Numbered from the stretch's first letter, positions 32,429 to 40,829 are shown. The stretch: 64,000 nt of DNA from Pelagibius sp. CAU 1746 (GCF_039839785.1 NZ_JBDOQT010000001.1:2356001-2420000); one strand, 5' to 3'. A program made the numbers and translations. The notes: generated by a model from the letters alone, not told the origin.

Positions 32429-33610
32429 TCACAGCACCTCGATCTCGGCCTGCAGGGCGCCGGCGGCCTTGATCGCCTGAAGGATGGAGATCATGTCGCG
32501 CGGGCCGATGCCCAGGGCGTTCAGGCCGTTGACCAGCTCCTGCAGGCTGATGCCCGAGGGCACCACGGCCAGGCGCTTGTCGCCGTCCTCGTCGACTTGG
32601 ATGTCGGTGCGGTCCACCACTTCGGTGTTGCCGGTGTTGGAGAAGGCGTTGGGCTGGCTGACCTGCGGCGTCTCGGTGATGCGGATGGTAAGATTGCCCT
32701 GGGCGATGGCGACCGTGCTGATGCGGACGTTCTCGCCCATGACGATGATGCCGGAGGCCTCGTCGATGACCACGCGGGCCGGCTGGTCGGTGCGCACCCG
32801 AAGCTGCTCGATATCGGTCATCAGGGCAACCGCGTTGCCGTTGTAGCGCGCCGGCAGGCTGATCCGCACGGTGGTCGGGTCGACGGAGCGGGCCGCGGCC
32901 TCGCCGGTGAAATCGTTGATGGCGTCGGCGATGCGGCGCGCGGTGGTGAGGTCGGGGTTGCGCAGGGACAGCTTCACCGAGCTCAGCTGCTCCAGCTCGA
33001 AGCCCAGTTCGCGCTCGATGATGGCGCCGTTGGCGATGCGCCCGGAGGTCGGCACGCCCTTGACGATGGTCTCGGCGTTGCCCGCGGCGCTGAAACCGGC
33101 CACGGCCACCTGGCCCTGGGCCACGGCGTAGACCTCGCCGTCGGCGCCCAGCAGCGGGGTCACCAGCAGGGTGCCGCCCAAGAGGCTCTCGGCATCGCCC
33201 AGGGCGGAGACCTGCACGTCGATGCGGGTGCCCTGGCGGGAGAAGGGGGGCAGGTCGGCGGTGATCATCACCGCGGCGACGTTGTCGGTGTCCAGGTCGT
33301 CGTCCCGCGCATTGACGCCCAGGCGCTGCAGCATGCCGATCAGGCTCTCGCGGGTGAAGACGGCGCTGTCCAGATTGTCGCCGGTCCCGTTGAGCCCGAC
33401 CACCAGGCCGTAGCCGACCAGGAGGTTGTCGCGCACGCCTTCGAAGTCGGCGACGTCCTTGATCCGCGACACCGTCTGGGCGCGGGCCGCAGTCGTCTCC
33501 AGAGCCAGGCCGAGCGCGAGAACCAGGCTGAAAGCCAGTGTCAGCGCCCGGCGCAGCCGGAGGCTGGAAGCGGGCCGGAAAGCGGCGTTATGAAAGCGTG
33601 CAGTGGGCAT
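32429..33610 (-). CDS. flgI: FlgI P-ring protein
   Basis: 393 residues from the ATG at 33610; a signal peptide is visible (basic LRLRRALTLAFSLVLALGLA, cleavage near TTAARAQ). The mature part begins SRIKDVADFEGVRDNLLVGY and contains GLVVGLNGTGD, the FlgI signature. It forms the periplasmic P-ring bushing. Longer in-frame starts upstream would read through the sigma-54 promoter at 33648-33665 and were rejected. In Caulobacter flgI is also divergent from fliX. Confidence 0.95.
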   Translation of the reverse strand: MPTARFHNAAFRPASSLRLRRALTLAFSLVLALGLALETTAARAQTVSRIKDVADFEGVRDNLLVGYGLVVGLNGTGDNLDSAVFTRESLIGMLQRLGVNARDDDLDTDNVAAVMITADLPPFSRQGTRIDVQVSALGDAESLLGGTLLVTPLLGADGEVYAVAQGQVAVAGFSAAGNAETIVKGVPTSGRIANGAIIERELGFELEQLSSVKLSLRNPDLTTARRIADAINDFTGEAAARSVDPTTVRISLPARYNGNAVALMTDIEQLRVRTDQPARVVIDEASGIIVMGENVRISTVAIAQGNLTIRITETPQVSQPNAFSNTGNTEVVDRTDIQVDEDGDKRLAVVPSGISLQELVNGLNALGIGPRDMISILQAIKAAGALQAEIEVL

Positions 33611-33647
33611 CAAGAACATTCCCGGGGCTTTGGACTCGCCAGTCTCA

Positions 33648-33665
33648 ATGCGAATCCCGTGCCAA
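33648..33665 (-). promoter_or_regulatory. Sigma-54 promoter of flgI-flgJ-flgN-flgK-flgL
   Basis: On the minus strand: TTGGCACGGGATTCGCAT. The -24 element TTGGCACG is perfect and GC follows at 10 bases, although -12 reads TCGC. It is about 40 bp from the flgI ATG. It contains a GATTC (GANTC) methylation site. Confidence 0.7.
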
Positions 33666-33772
33666 CTTGCGGAATGCCGGAATCTGGCGGAAATGGCGGG
33701 TTCCCGGCCTTGCGGGCGGGCCTCGGCGGCGCGTGCCGGGGCTGGCACGGCAAAAACCGGCGCCGCTGGGTA

Positions 33773-33785
33773 GGAAATTCCTGCC
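33773..33785. promoter_or_regulatory. Putative FlbD dyad for flgI
   Basis: GGAAATTCCTGCC, one mismatch to GGCA-N5-TGCC (the same C-to-A change as at 16693), 108 bp upstream of the flgI sigma-54 element. A separate CGTGCC/GGCACG inverted repeat lies at 33732-33749. Confidence 0.42.
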
Positions 33786-33799
33786 GGTTTTTCAGACGT

Positions 33800-33815
33800 T
33801 TAACGCGTTATTAAC
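33800..33815 (+). promoter_or_regulatory. Perfect CtrA box upstream of fliX
   Basis: TTAACGCGTTATTAAC is an exact TTAA-N7-TTAAC, 48 bp before the fliX ATG. Read on the other strand it is also TTAA-N7-TTAA, facing flgI. Caulobacter fliX is CtrA-controlled. Confidence 0.8.
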
Positions 33816-33863
33816 CGCGTGGGCGCAGTGTCTCCCGAGGAACCCGTTCCTCTAAGGTTGTGA

Positions 33864-34274
33864 ATGAAGATCGACCGCTTTTCCGGCCCCAAGACCACGT
33901 CGACGTCCCGCAGCGGCCGCGCGGCCCCCAGCGGCGGCGGTTTCGCGCGCGCCCTGGCCGAGGGCCCTGCGCAGAGCGCGGCGCCGACCGGGGCTTCCCC
34001 GGTCTCGGCCCTGACCGCCCTTTTGGCGGTTCAGGAGGTCGGCGACGCCACGGAGGGCCGCGCGCGCGCGCGCCGGCGCGCCGAATCGCTGCTGGATAAG
34101 CTGGAAGAACTGCGTATCGCCATCATGCTGGGCGAGGTGCCGCTGGCCCACCTGGAAAACCTGGCGGGGCTCCTGAGGCAGCGCCAGGACAAGGTCGATG
34201 ATCCACAACTAGCTGAAATCATTAATGAGATTGAGGTTCGGGCGGCTGTGGAATTGGCCAAGCGGGGGCGCTGA
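33864..34274 (+). CDS. fliX: FliX, regulator of FlbD
   Basis: 136 residues. A disordered Ser/Gly/Ala N-terminal 45 residues precede helices with LLDKLEELRIAIMLGEVPLA and the C-terminal DPQLAEIINEIEVRAAVELA, which is the FliX family pattern. FliX is a membrane-associated protein that couples basal body assembly to FlbD activity: it inhibits FlbD before, and activates it after, early structures are complete. It is divergent from flgI as in Caulobacter. Confidence 0.92.
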   Translation: MKIDRFSGPKTTSTSRSGRAAPSGGGFARALAEGPAQSAAPTGASPVSALTALLAVQEVGDATEGRARARRRAESLLDKLEELRIAIMLGEVPLAHLENLAGLLRQRQDKVDDPQLAEIINEIEVRAAVELAKRGR

Positions 34275-34338
34275 CGGCGTCCGGGGACCCGGATCCCGAG
34301 GCGGAAACCGCCCAAGAAAATTTGAAGATTCCATGGAC

Positions 34339-34366
34339 TTGCCGGGCTAGGCAAATTCCATATACT
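34339..34366 (+). promoter_or_regulatory. Sigma-70-type promoter of dksA
   Basis: TTGCCG, a 16-base spacer and TATACT, about 36 bp before the dksA ATG. It is one of the few housekeeping-type promoters recognisable in the window, consistent with dksA not being a flagellar gene. Confidence 0.55.
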
Positions 34367-34401
34367 CCCGGCGCGTTTGGTACTCATTTACGGGACCAGG
34401 G

Positions 34402-34818
34402 ATGACAGTGAAGCTGCCGAAGAACTACCGTCCCAAAGAGGGCGAAGAGTTCATGAACCCGAAGATGCGTGAGTATTTCCGCCAGAAACTGTTGCAGTGG
34501 AAGGCGGACCTGCAGCGCGAATCGGGCGAGACCTTGCAGCACCTGCAGGAGGTCTCTCTACAAGAACCGGACATTGCCGACCGGGCGTCTCTCGAAACCG
34601 ACCGATCCTTGGAGCTGCGCACTCGCGACCGCGAGCGCAAGCTGATCTCCAAGATCGACGCCGCCCTCCGGCGGATCGAGGACGAATCCTACGGCTATTG
34701 CGAGGAGACGGGGGAGCCGATTTCCCTGCGCCGCCTCGAGGCCCGGCCGATTGCCACCCTGTCGATCGAATCGCAGGAACGGCATGAACGCATGGAACGG
34801 ACCCACCGGGACGACTGA
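34402..34818 (+). CDS. dksA: DksA, RNA polymerase-binding stringent response factor
   Basis: 138 residues: a long N-terminal helix, coiled-coil with the DxxDxA tip (EPDIADRAS, Asp57, Asp60, Ala62) and the C-terminal globular part (YGYCEETGEPISLRRLEARP, then ATLSIESQERHE). DksA inserts its coiled coil into the secondary channel of RNA polymerase and works with ppGpp. Only Cys100 remains of the four zinc-binding cysteines, a pattern known from alphaproteobacterial DksA, so it probably folds without zinc. It ends at a strong terminator. Confidence 0.95.
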   Translation: MTVKLPKNYRPKEGEEFMNPKMREYFRQKLLQWKADLQRESGETLQHLQEVSLQEPDIADRASLETDRSLELRTRDRERKLISKIDAALRRIEDESYGYCEETGEPISLRRLEARPIATLSIESQERHERMERTHRDD

Positions 34819-34868
34819 GAGCCTTCACGTAGGGCTGCTTTCCCCGAAAAGCAGTAGCCCAGAACAAG

Positions 34869-34900
34869 AAAGGGCCGCGTCAAAGACGCGGCCCTTTTTT
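34869..34900. terminator. Terminator after dksA, shared with flgH
   Basis: AAAGGGCCGCGTC pairs with GACGCGGCCCTTT (13 bp, AAA loop), followed by further T. It is placed 51 bp after dksA and 29 bp past the flgH stop on the other strand. Confidence 0.93.
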
Positions 34901-34928
34901 GCCTGCGATGGAGGATGCGAAGCAGGGC

Positions 34929-35711
34929 TTAGAAGGGCCAGAGGATATCGAAGACCTGCTGCCCGTAGCGGGGCTGCTGGACGTCGGAGATCTGGCCCTG
35001 GCCGCCGTAGGCGATGCGGGCCTCGGCGATCTGGTCGTAGTCGATGGTGTTGGTCGAGGTGATGTCCTCCGGGCGGATAATGCCGGCGACCTGCAGCTCG
35101 CGCTTCTCGTAGTTCACCCGCACTTCCTGGCGGCCGGCGAGCACCAGGTTGCCGTTCGGCAGCACCTGGGTGACCAGCGCGGCGACACGCAGATTGATCG
35201 ACTCGTTGCGGTTGACGCCACCGGTGCCGGAACTGGAGGAATCGCTGTCCAGGTCCACCAGGTTGGTCGGGTCGACCGCTTCCGGCAGGATGGCGCCCAG
35301 GCTGGCCTCGTAGCCCAGGAAGGCGCTGGCCGAGGAGTTCTCCGAGTTCACGCGCCCGCGCGTCGTGGTGTTGCTGATCGCCGCATTGTCGGCGATCTCG
35401 ATAATCACCGTCAGGATGTCGCCGACGTTGCTGGCCCGCTGATCCTTCAGGAAGGCGCGGGAGCCGGGCCGCCACAAGGAGTTCGGCTGCCGCTCGACCG
35501 CCAGGGGCGCCGGCATCGGCAGGGAGACCGCCTGGGGCGCGGCCAGAGGGGCCGGGCTGTCGATGGCGGAGAGCTTCGGCTCTTCGCCGACGGCGGCCAG
35601 GCGGTTCATCAGGTTGCAGGCGCTCAAGGAGAGACCGGCGGCAACGATCAGGCCGGCATTGACGGCCAGCTTCAGGGCTTTCTTCATCTTGGGCTCGCGG
35701 GTTCGGGACAT
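34929..35711 (-). CDS. flgH: FlgH L-ring lipoprotein
   Basis: 260 residues. A lipoprotein signal peptide ends in lipobox LSAC (Cys32). The mature protein has the FlgH signature SRAFLKDQRASNVGDILTVI and ends QQVFDILWPF. It forms the outer-membrane L-ring. The ATG at 35711 follows GGGAGCCAGG; a second ATG at 35687 would give a shorter signal peptide. It is last in flgF-flgG-flgA-flgH. Confidence 0.95.
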   Translation of the reverse strand: MSRTREPKMKKALKLAVNAGLIVAAGLSLSACNLMNRLAAVGEEPKLSAIDSPAPLAAPQAVSLPMPAPLAVERQPNSLWRPGSRAFLKDQRASNVGDILTVIIEIADNAAISNTTTRGRVNSENSSASAFLGYEASLGAILPEAVDPTNLVDLDSDSSSSGTGGVNRNESINLRVAALVTQVLPNGNLVLAGRQEVRVNYEKRELQVAGIIRPEDITSTNTIDYDQIAEARIAYGGQGQISDVQQPRYGQQVFDILWPF

Positions 35712-35724
35712 CTACCTGGCTCCC

Positions 35725-36720
35725 TTAGCGTTGGGCGGTGACGGTGGCGGGCGCCACGATCACGCTGCCGGCGTCGACGACGACGCCGTTCACGATGGTA
35801 TTCGACTTGGTGTTCATAATGCGCACGACATCGCCCTCGGCGCCGTCTTCCAGCGCCCGGCCCTGGGCCGTGAGTTGCATGCGCTCGGTCTGCAGGCGGA
35901 TGGTTACCAGAGTATTCTTGGTCACCATGACCGGAGTCTGCAGATCCGTGCTGCGCACCAGGTCCTGGGCGCGCACCGGGCGGCGTGGGCTCATGCCGAT
36001 CATGCTGGCGGCATCGACCACGGTGGTGCGGGTCAGGCGGTTGGCCTGGACGCTCATCCATTCGATGTCGCGGGCACGGATGACCTCGCCCGGATTGACG
36101 CGCCGGTTCAAGACCGGCACCTCGGTCATCTCCAGGGCGCGGCCAGTGACCGAGAGGGATGCCTTGGGCTCACCGCTGGCCGGGGCCACCACGTGGGCCA
36201 GGAAACGCCCGGAAGAGGGATCGAGGGTCAAACGCGCCACCCGCAGGCTGCGCTCGGCCCGGCTCGGCAGGCGCAGGCGCAGGCCCGGCTGGTCGAAGGA
36301 AAGGCGCAGGTCGCCGTCCAGGCCCTGGTCGGCCAGGGCCGTGCGCAGGGCAGCTTCGATCTCCTCGCCCGGAATGTCGTGGCTGTCGCGGCGCAGGTTG
36401 ACCCGCTCGTAGCGCGAGCGCGGCTGCCAGGGCAGGCCGTGCGCCTTGGCCACGGCCGCCAGCCAGCGCGCGCCGACATCGATCGAGGCGCCGGGCTGCG
36501 GCGCCTTGGCCACCGGCGTCTCGGCTACCGCCGGGTCGGCGATGCCGTCGAAGAGGTCGCGCAGGCGCACCACGTCGTCCTCGACCACGCTGCTGGCGCG
36601 CAGGGTCAGGAGGTCCTGTCCCGCCGGGGCCTGGGCGGCGGCTTCGGCCCGGGCCTGCGGCAGCAGCAGCACCGCCGCCAGCAGGGCCAGGAGAGCCAGG
36701 GAAGTTGTCGTCTTACGCAT
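35725..36720 (-). CDS. flgA: FlgA P-ring assembly chaperone
   Basis: 331 residues, longer than the enterobacterial protein. A signal peptide (LALLALLAAVLLLPQARA) is followed by a FlgA N domain and a C-terminal SAF domain (VPVLNRRVNPGEVIRARDIE; NTLVTIRLQTERMQLTAQGR). FlgA is periplasmic and helps FlgI assemble. It lies between flgG and flgH. Confidence 0.93.
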   Translation of the reverse strand: MRKTTTSLALLALLAAVLLLPQARAEAAAQAPAGQDLLTLRASSVVEDDVVRLRDLFDGIADPAVAETPVAKAPQPGASIDVGARWLAAVAKAHGLPWQPRSRYERVNLRRDSHDIPGEEIEAALRTALADQGLDGDLRLSFDQPGLRLRLPSRAERSLRVARLTLDPSSGRFLAHVVAPASGEPKASLSVTGRALEMTEVPVLNRRVNPGEVIRARDIEWMSVQANRLTRTTVVDAASMIGMSPRRPVRAQDLVRSTDLQTPVMVTKNTLVTIRLQTERMQLTAQGRALEDGAEGDVVRIMNTKSNTIVNGVVVDAGSVIVAPATVTAQR

Positions 36721-36734
36721 CTTCAGCCTCCCGC

Positions 36735-37520
36735 CTAGCGCAGCTGCGTCACGGTGCGCATCATCTCGTCGGAGGACTCGATGACTTTGGAGTTCATCTC
36801 GTAGGCGCGCTGGGCCGTGATCAGGTTGGTGATCTCGGAGACCACGTTGACGTTGGAGGTCTCCAGGGCGCCCTGGACGATGCGGCCGAAGCCGGCCGAG
36901 CCCGGGGTCGCCACGGTGGCCTGGCCGGAGGCGGCGGTTTCCATCAGCAGGTTCTGGCCGATGGCGTCGAGGCCGGCCTCATTGGCGAAGTTGGCGAGCT
37001 CCAATTGCCCGACGCGCACCGGGGCGACCTGGCCGTCCAGGTCCACGTAGACCTCACCGCTCTCGTTGACGGTGATGGAGACGGCGTCATCGGGCACCGT
37101 GATGCCGGGCTGCACGACATAGCCGTCGGCGGTGACGATGTCGCCGTCGGGGCTGAGCTGCAGGCTGCCGGCGCGGGTATAGGCGGTCTCGCCGCTCGGC
37201 AGTTCGACCATCATGAAGCCGCGGCCGTTGATCGCCAGGTCCAGGGGGTTTTCCGTCTGCTGGATATTGCCCTGGCCGGAAATGCGGTAGATCGCCGCCG
37301 ACTTCACGCCCAAGCCGAGCTGGACGCCGGTCGGCACGATGGTTCCGGCATCGGAGGAAGCGGAGCCGACGCGGCGCAGGTTCTGGTACAGAAGATCCTG
37401 GAACTCCGCCCGGTGCCGCTTGAAGCCGGTGGTGTTCATGTTGGCGATATTGTTCGAGATGACCTCGACGTTGAGCTGCTGAGCCAGCATCCCCGTCGCG
37501 CCGATGTTCAGTGATCTCAT
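36735..37520 (-). CDS. flgG: FlgG distal rod protein
   Basis: 261 residues, standard length. N terminus MRSLNIGATGMLAQQLNVEV, then ISNNIANMNTTGFKRHRAEF; C terminus NVNVVSEITNLITAQRAYEM with the final helix. It contains the FlgG-specific stretch LLYQNLRRVGSASSD. It forms the distal rod through the P- and L-rings. Confidence 0.96.
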   Translation of the reverse strand: MRSLNIGATGMLAQQLNVEVISNNIANMNTTGFKRHRAEFQDLLYQNLRRVGSASSDAGTIVPTGVQLGLGVKSAAIYRISGQGNIQQTENPLDLAINGRGFMMVELPSGETAYTRAGSLQLSPDGDIVTADGYVVQPGITVPDDAVSITVNESGEVYVDLDGQVAPVRVGQLELANFANEAGLDAIGQNLLMETAASGQATVATPGSAGFGRIVQGALETSNVNVVSEITNLITAQRAYEMNSKVIESSDEMMRTVTQLR

Positions 37521-37534
37521 CTCTCTAGCCTCGC

Positions 37535-38263
37535 TTAAGCTTGAACCGTGCCGCCGAGCGCTTGGATTGCGCGGCGCTGCCGTTCGTGTTCGTCGTTGAC
37601 CATGCGCCCGGTGGAGGAGTAGTGCCGGACGGTCTCGATCATTCGCGTCAGTTCGGTGATGCCCTGGACGTTGGAGCCTTCGATGGTGCCTTGCAGCACC
37701 TCGGCGCCCTCGGCCGGCAGGGAATCCTGGCCGTCGGCGTCATAGAGGCCGTTGGCCAGCTTCACCAGGGCCTGCTCGTTCTCGAAGCGGACCAGGCGCA
37801 GGCGGCCGGCCGGGCCTTGGTCGGTCGAAATGGTGCCGTCGCGGGTGATCGTCACGTCGCTGCTGTTCGGCGGCAGGGTGATGGGGGTGCCGCCCTCGCC
37901 CAGGACCCGCTGGCCGCTGCTGGTGACCAGCTCGCCGTCGGCATTGAGCTGGAAGACGCCGTTGCGGGTGTAGCGGGGACCGATGGGCGTATCGATCTCG
38001 AAGTAGCCCTCGCCGGCGATGGCGAGATCCAGGGGATTTTCGGTCGTCGTCATCTGGCCTTCGGTCAGGTTGCGCACCAAGGCGACGTCCTGCACGAAGC
38101 TCATCTTCTCGCCGGAATCCGAAGTCTCCAGATACTCGACGAAAAGCATGGATTGGCCCTTGTAGGCGGGAGTGTTGATGTTCGCCATGTTGTTGGCGAT
38201 GACGTCCATCTCCCGCCGCAAGACCATTTGGCGCGATAGCGCGATGTAACCGGCGTTCTCCAT
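37535..38263 (-). CDS. flgF: FlgF proximal rod protein
   Basis: 242 residues from the ATG at 38263 (MENAGYIALSRQMVLRREMD), with the rod signature VIANNMANINTPAYKGQSM and a C-terminal TELTRMIETVRHYSSTGRM. A longer frame upstream lacks a Shine-Dalgarno. It is the first gene of flgF-flgG-flgA-flgH, with an excellent sigma-54 promoter 56 bp upstream. Confidence 0.94.
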   Translation of the reverse strand: MENAGYIALSRQMVLRREMDVIANNMANINTPAYKGQSMLFVEYLETSDSGEKMSFVQDVALVRNLTEGQMTTTENPLDLAIAGEGYFEIDTPIGPRYTRNGVFQLNADGELVTSSGQRVLGEGGTPITLPPNSSDVTITRDGTISTDQGPAGRLRLVRFENEQALVKLANGLYDADGQDSLPAEGAEVLQGTIEGSNVQGITELTRMIETVRHYSSTGRMVNDEHERQRRAIQALGGTVQA

Positions 38264-38318
38264 TGTCCTGACTTCCTCTTTTGGGCAGTGCTGGGCCTCC
38301 TGCCCGGCGCTCCCTTTC

Positions 38319-38336
38319 ACGCAAGAGGCGTGCCAG
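38319..38336 (-). promoter_or_regulatory. Sigma-54 promoter of flgF-flgG-flgA-flgH
   Basis: On the minus strand: CTGGCACGCCTCTTGCGT, a near-consensus TGGCACG...TTGC with the 10-base GG-GC spacing. It is one of the two best sigma-54 matches in the window. Confidence 0.88.
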
Positions 38337-38408
38337 GACCGGCTTCGAGGAATTCCGCGGCTTTGGAAGGCGGGCCGGGCGGCGAAGAGCGGGGCGGGCC
38401 GCCGCCAA

Positions 38409-38435
38409 GGCAGAGCTTGCCGGGCAGATCTTGCC
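38409..38435. promoter_or_regulatory. Two perfect GGCA-N5-TGCC dyads (putative FlbD enhancer for flgF)
   Basis: GGCAGAGCTTGCC (38409-38421) and GGCAGATCTTGCC (38423-38435) are 14 bp apart start to start. They are 73-116 bp upstream of the flgF sigma-54 element. The second is identical to the third fla3 dyad. They lie 60 bp from the fliL CtrA box, so could also act on fliL. This intergenic stretch (38264-38569) has no gene. Confidence 0.72.
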
Positions 38436-38494
38436 TCCGCCTGATCGCCGGCGCGGCCGCCTTGCCATGCCGGGGGCCGGAGAAATCAACGCTT

Positions 38495-38510
38495 TCAACC
38501 AAGTCTTAAC
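38495..38510 (+). promoter_or_regulatory. CtrA box upstream of fliL
   Basis: TCAACCAAGTCTTAAC, one mismatch to TTAA-N7-TTAAC, 60 bp before the fliL ATG. The Caulobacter fliLM promoter is a well-known CtrA target. Confidence 0.7.
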
Positions 38511-38569
38511 CAACGTTCCGTAGGCTCTGACTGGGCGAAAACTCAAGATAACTGAATAGGTTGACTGGT

Positions 38570-39091
38570 ATGGCCGATCAGGCGGTTACACAAGACCTCG
38601 GCGATATGGAGATCGAGGCGACCCCCAAGGGTGGCCTCAATGGCAAGAAGCTGGTCTTGTTCATTATTTTGCCGATCCTGCTGCTGATCGGCGGCGCCGC
38701 GGGGGCCTACTTCGCAGGCCTGCTGGACCCTCTGCTGGGCGCCAAGGAAGAGCATGTCGAGGAACAGGTGGCTCCGGTGGATACCCGCGCCGTTTTCTTC
38801 GACCTGCCGCAGATGCTGGTCAACCTGAACACCGGCGGCAAGAAGAACAACTACCTGAAGATATCCATCAGCCTGGAGCTGACCCGCGAGGAGGACCGCG
38901 CCGAGCTGACCAACCTGCTGCCGCGCGTGGTCGACAACTTCCAGGTCTATCTGCGCGAACTTCGGGTCGAGGATCTGCGCGGGTCGGCCGGTGTGCAGCG
39001 CCTGCGTGAAGAGCTGCTGATGCGCGTCAACACCGCAGTCCATCCGATCGAGGTGCGTGATGTGCTGTTCAAGGAAATGCTGGTCCAGTAA
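38570..39091 (+). CDS. fliL: FliL basal-body associated membrane protein
   Basis: 173 residues from the ATG at 38570. A short cytoplasmic tail, one membrane helix (LVLFIILPILLLIGGAAGAY, about 31-50) and a periplasmic stomatin-like domain ending RDVLFKEMLVQ, the FliL signature. FliL rings surround the stator and support torque. It heads the fliL-fliM-DUF6468-motE-like group. Confidence 0.93.
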   Translation: MADQAVTQDLGDMEIEATPKGGLNGKKLVLFIILPILLLIGGAAGAYFAGLLDPLLGAKEEHVEEQVAPVDTRAVFFDLPQMLVNLNTGGKKNNYLKISISLELTREEDRAELTNLLPRVVDNFQVYLRELRVEDLRGSAGVQRLREELLMRVNTAVHPIEVRDVLFKEMLVQ

Positions 39092-39143
39092 AGAGCTGGT
39101 TTAGAAAAAATTTCCCAGTTCTATCAAGAGGTTAAGGTCTGAT

Positions 39144-40226
39144 ATGGCCGACGAAGAAGCGATGATGGCAGAGTGGGAGGCCATGGCCGAGGAGGGCGAG
39201 GCGGAAGACGACGCCGGCGCCTCCGGCGATGGCGGCGGCGCCGCTGCCGGCGGTGGCTCGACCCGTGTTCTCGATCAGAGCGAGATCGACAGCTTGCTGG
39301 GCGTCGCCGGGGCCGGCGACGACGACGGCGAAGAGTCCGGCATCCAGGCGATCCTCAACTCCGCCCTGGTCTCCTACGAGCGCCTGCCGATGCTGGAGGT
39401 GGTCTTCGACCGGCTGGTGCGCATGATGTCCACCTCGCTGCGAAACTTCACCTCCGACAACGTCGAGGTCAGCCTCGACAACATCACCTCGGCGCGTTTC
39501 GGCGACCACATGAACTCCATTCCGCTGCCGGCCATGCTCTCGGTCTTCAAGGCCGAGGAGTGGGACAACTACGGCCTGATGACGGTGGACAGCGCCCTGA
39601 TCTATTCCATCGTCGACGTTCTGCTGGGCGGCCGGCGCGGGACCGCAGCCATGCGTATCGAGGGCCGGCCTTACACCACCATCGAACGCAACCTCGTGGA
39701 GCGCATGGTCCATGTGGTGCTGGCCGACCTCTCGGCCGCCTTCGACCCCCTCTCGCCGGTCACTTTCCGCTTCGACCGCCTGGAGACCAATCCGCGTTTC
39801 GCCACCATCGCCCGGCCGGCCAACGCGGTCATCGTGGTGACGCTGCGGGTCGACATGGAAGACCGCGGCGGTCTCATCGAACTGCTGATTCCCTATGCGA
39901 CGCTGGAGCCGGTGCGCGAGCTGCTGCTGCAGATGTTCATGGGTGAGAAGTTTGGCCGCGATTCCATCTGGGAAGGCCACCTGACCGCCGAGCTGTGGCA
40001 GACCGACGTCACCATCGATGCGGTGCTGGACCAGGTCGAGCTGCCGCTGGGCCAGGTTCTGGAGTGGCTGGAGGGCAGTCAGCTCGAACTCAACTGCACG
40101 CCCAATTCCAAGGTCGAGCTGCGCTGCGGCGATGTGCCGATGTTCCGCGGCCGCATGGGCCGGCGCGGCGGCCATATCGCCGTCCAGGTGAACGATAAGA
40201 TCGTGAGAGAGGGAGGAGAGTCTTGA
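39144..40226 (+). CDS. fliM: FliM flagellar motor switch protein
   Basis: 360 residues. An acidic N-terminal extension ends in a CheY-P docking peptide (VLDQSEIDSLLG, 42-53). A CheC-like middle domain follows (about 75-270; YERLPMLEVVFDRLVRMMST) and then a C-terminal SpoA domain (QLELNCTPNSKVELRCGDVP). FliM forms the C-ring wall and receives the chemotaxis signal. The usual docking peptide sits at the extreme N terminus; here it is preceded by 40 acidic/Gly residues, which is unusual. Its stop overlaps the next ATG (TGATG). Confidence 0.96.
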   Translation: MADEEAMMAEWEAMAEEGEAEDDAGASGDGGGAAAGGGSTRVLDQSEIDSLLGVAGAGDDDGEESGIQAILNSALVSYERLPMLEVVFDRLVRMMSTSLRNFTSDNVEVSLDNITSARFGDHMNSIPLPAMLSVFKAEEWDNYGLMTVDSALIYSIVDVLLGGRRGTAAMRIEGRPYTTIERNLVERMVHVVLADLSAAFDPLSPVTFRFDRLETNPRFATIARPANAVIVVTLRVDMEDRGGLIELLIPYATLEPVRELLLQMFMGEKFGRDSIWEGHLTAELWQTDVTIDAVLDQVELPLGQVLEWLEGSQLELNCTPNSKVELRCGDVPMFRGRMGRRGGHIAVQVNDKIVREGGES

Positions 40227-40804
40227 TGGCTTTGCTGCAGGACTACGGTCTTGTTTTCGACGCAGTCATCTGTCTGTTGCTGGTCGTCACCATCGGCTAT
40301 GCCGTGGCCCTGAACCGCAAGCTCACGCTGCTGCGCGACGCCAAGCGGGATATGGAAAAGCTCTTCGCCGAGTTCGCCTCCGCCACCAGCGAGGCGCAAG
40401 GCGGGCTGATGGCCCTGAAGGAGGGCAGCGGCACCGCCGGCCAGGCCCTGGCCAAGAACGTCGGCGACGCCTGCCGCCTGGCCGACGAGATGGCTTTCCT
40501 GGTGAAGAAGGGCAACGAGATCGCCGACCGTCTGGAGGTGCAGATCGCTGCGTCGCGCAAGGCCGCCCAGGCAGCGCCGCCGCCGCTGCATCAGGAAAGG
40601 CCGCAGGCGCCGCAGCCCGCGGCGCCCCCCCGCACGCAGGCGCCTCAGCCCCGCGAGCCCGAGACTCTGGGCAAGGCCGCCCTGCAGAGCGGCGCCCTGG
40701 ACGCGGTGAAGAACGGCGCCCCGCGCGGCATCGCCAAACTGGCCAAGCGCAAGCTGTCGGAAGCCGACAGCGAGTTGCTGCGGACGCTGCAGGCGATCCG
40801 CTGA
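40226..40804 (+). CDS. DUF6468/PflI-like membrane protein
   Basis: 192 residues from the ATG overlapping the fliM stop. One N-terminal membrane helix (about 6-26), a coiled-coil region to about 110 (MEKLFAEFASATSEAQGGLM), a Pro/Gln-rich linker (120-150) and a basic C-terminal helix (LAKRKLSEADSELLRTLQAI). Layout and position after fliM resemble the Caulobacter flagellar-positioning protein PflI, but I rely on architecture rather than alignment. Confidence 0.65.
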   Translation: MALLQDYGLVFDAVICLLLVVTIGYAVALNRKLTLLRDAKRDMEKLFAEFASATSEAQGGLMALKEGSGTAGQALAKNVGDACRLADEMAFLVKKGNEIADRLEVQIAASRKAAQAAPPPLHQERPQAPQPAAPPRTQAPQPREPETLGKAALQSGALDAVKNGAPRGIAKLAKRKLSEADSELLRTLQAIR

Positions 40805-40829
40805 GCTCGTGCCGCTGCGAGGTTAGGAT

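Noticed and set aside
33611-33748. Longer flgI frame starting upstream of 33610
   Set aside because: It would translate through the sigma-54 promoter and place about 45 extra residues before a clear signal peptide.
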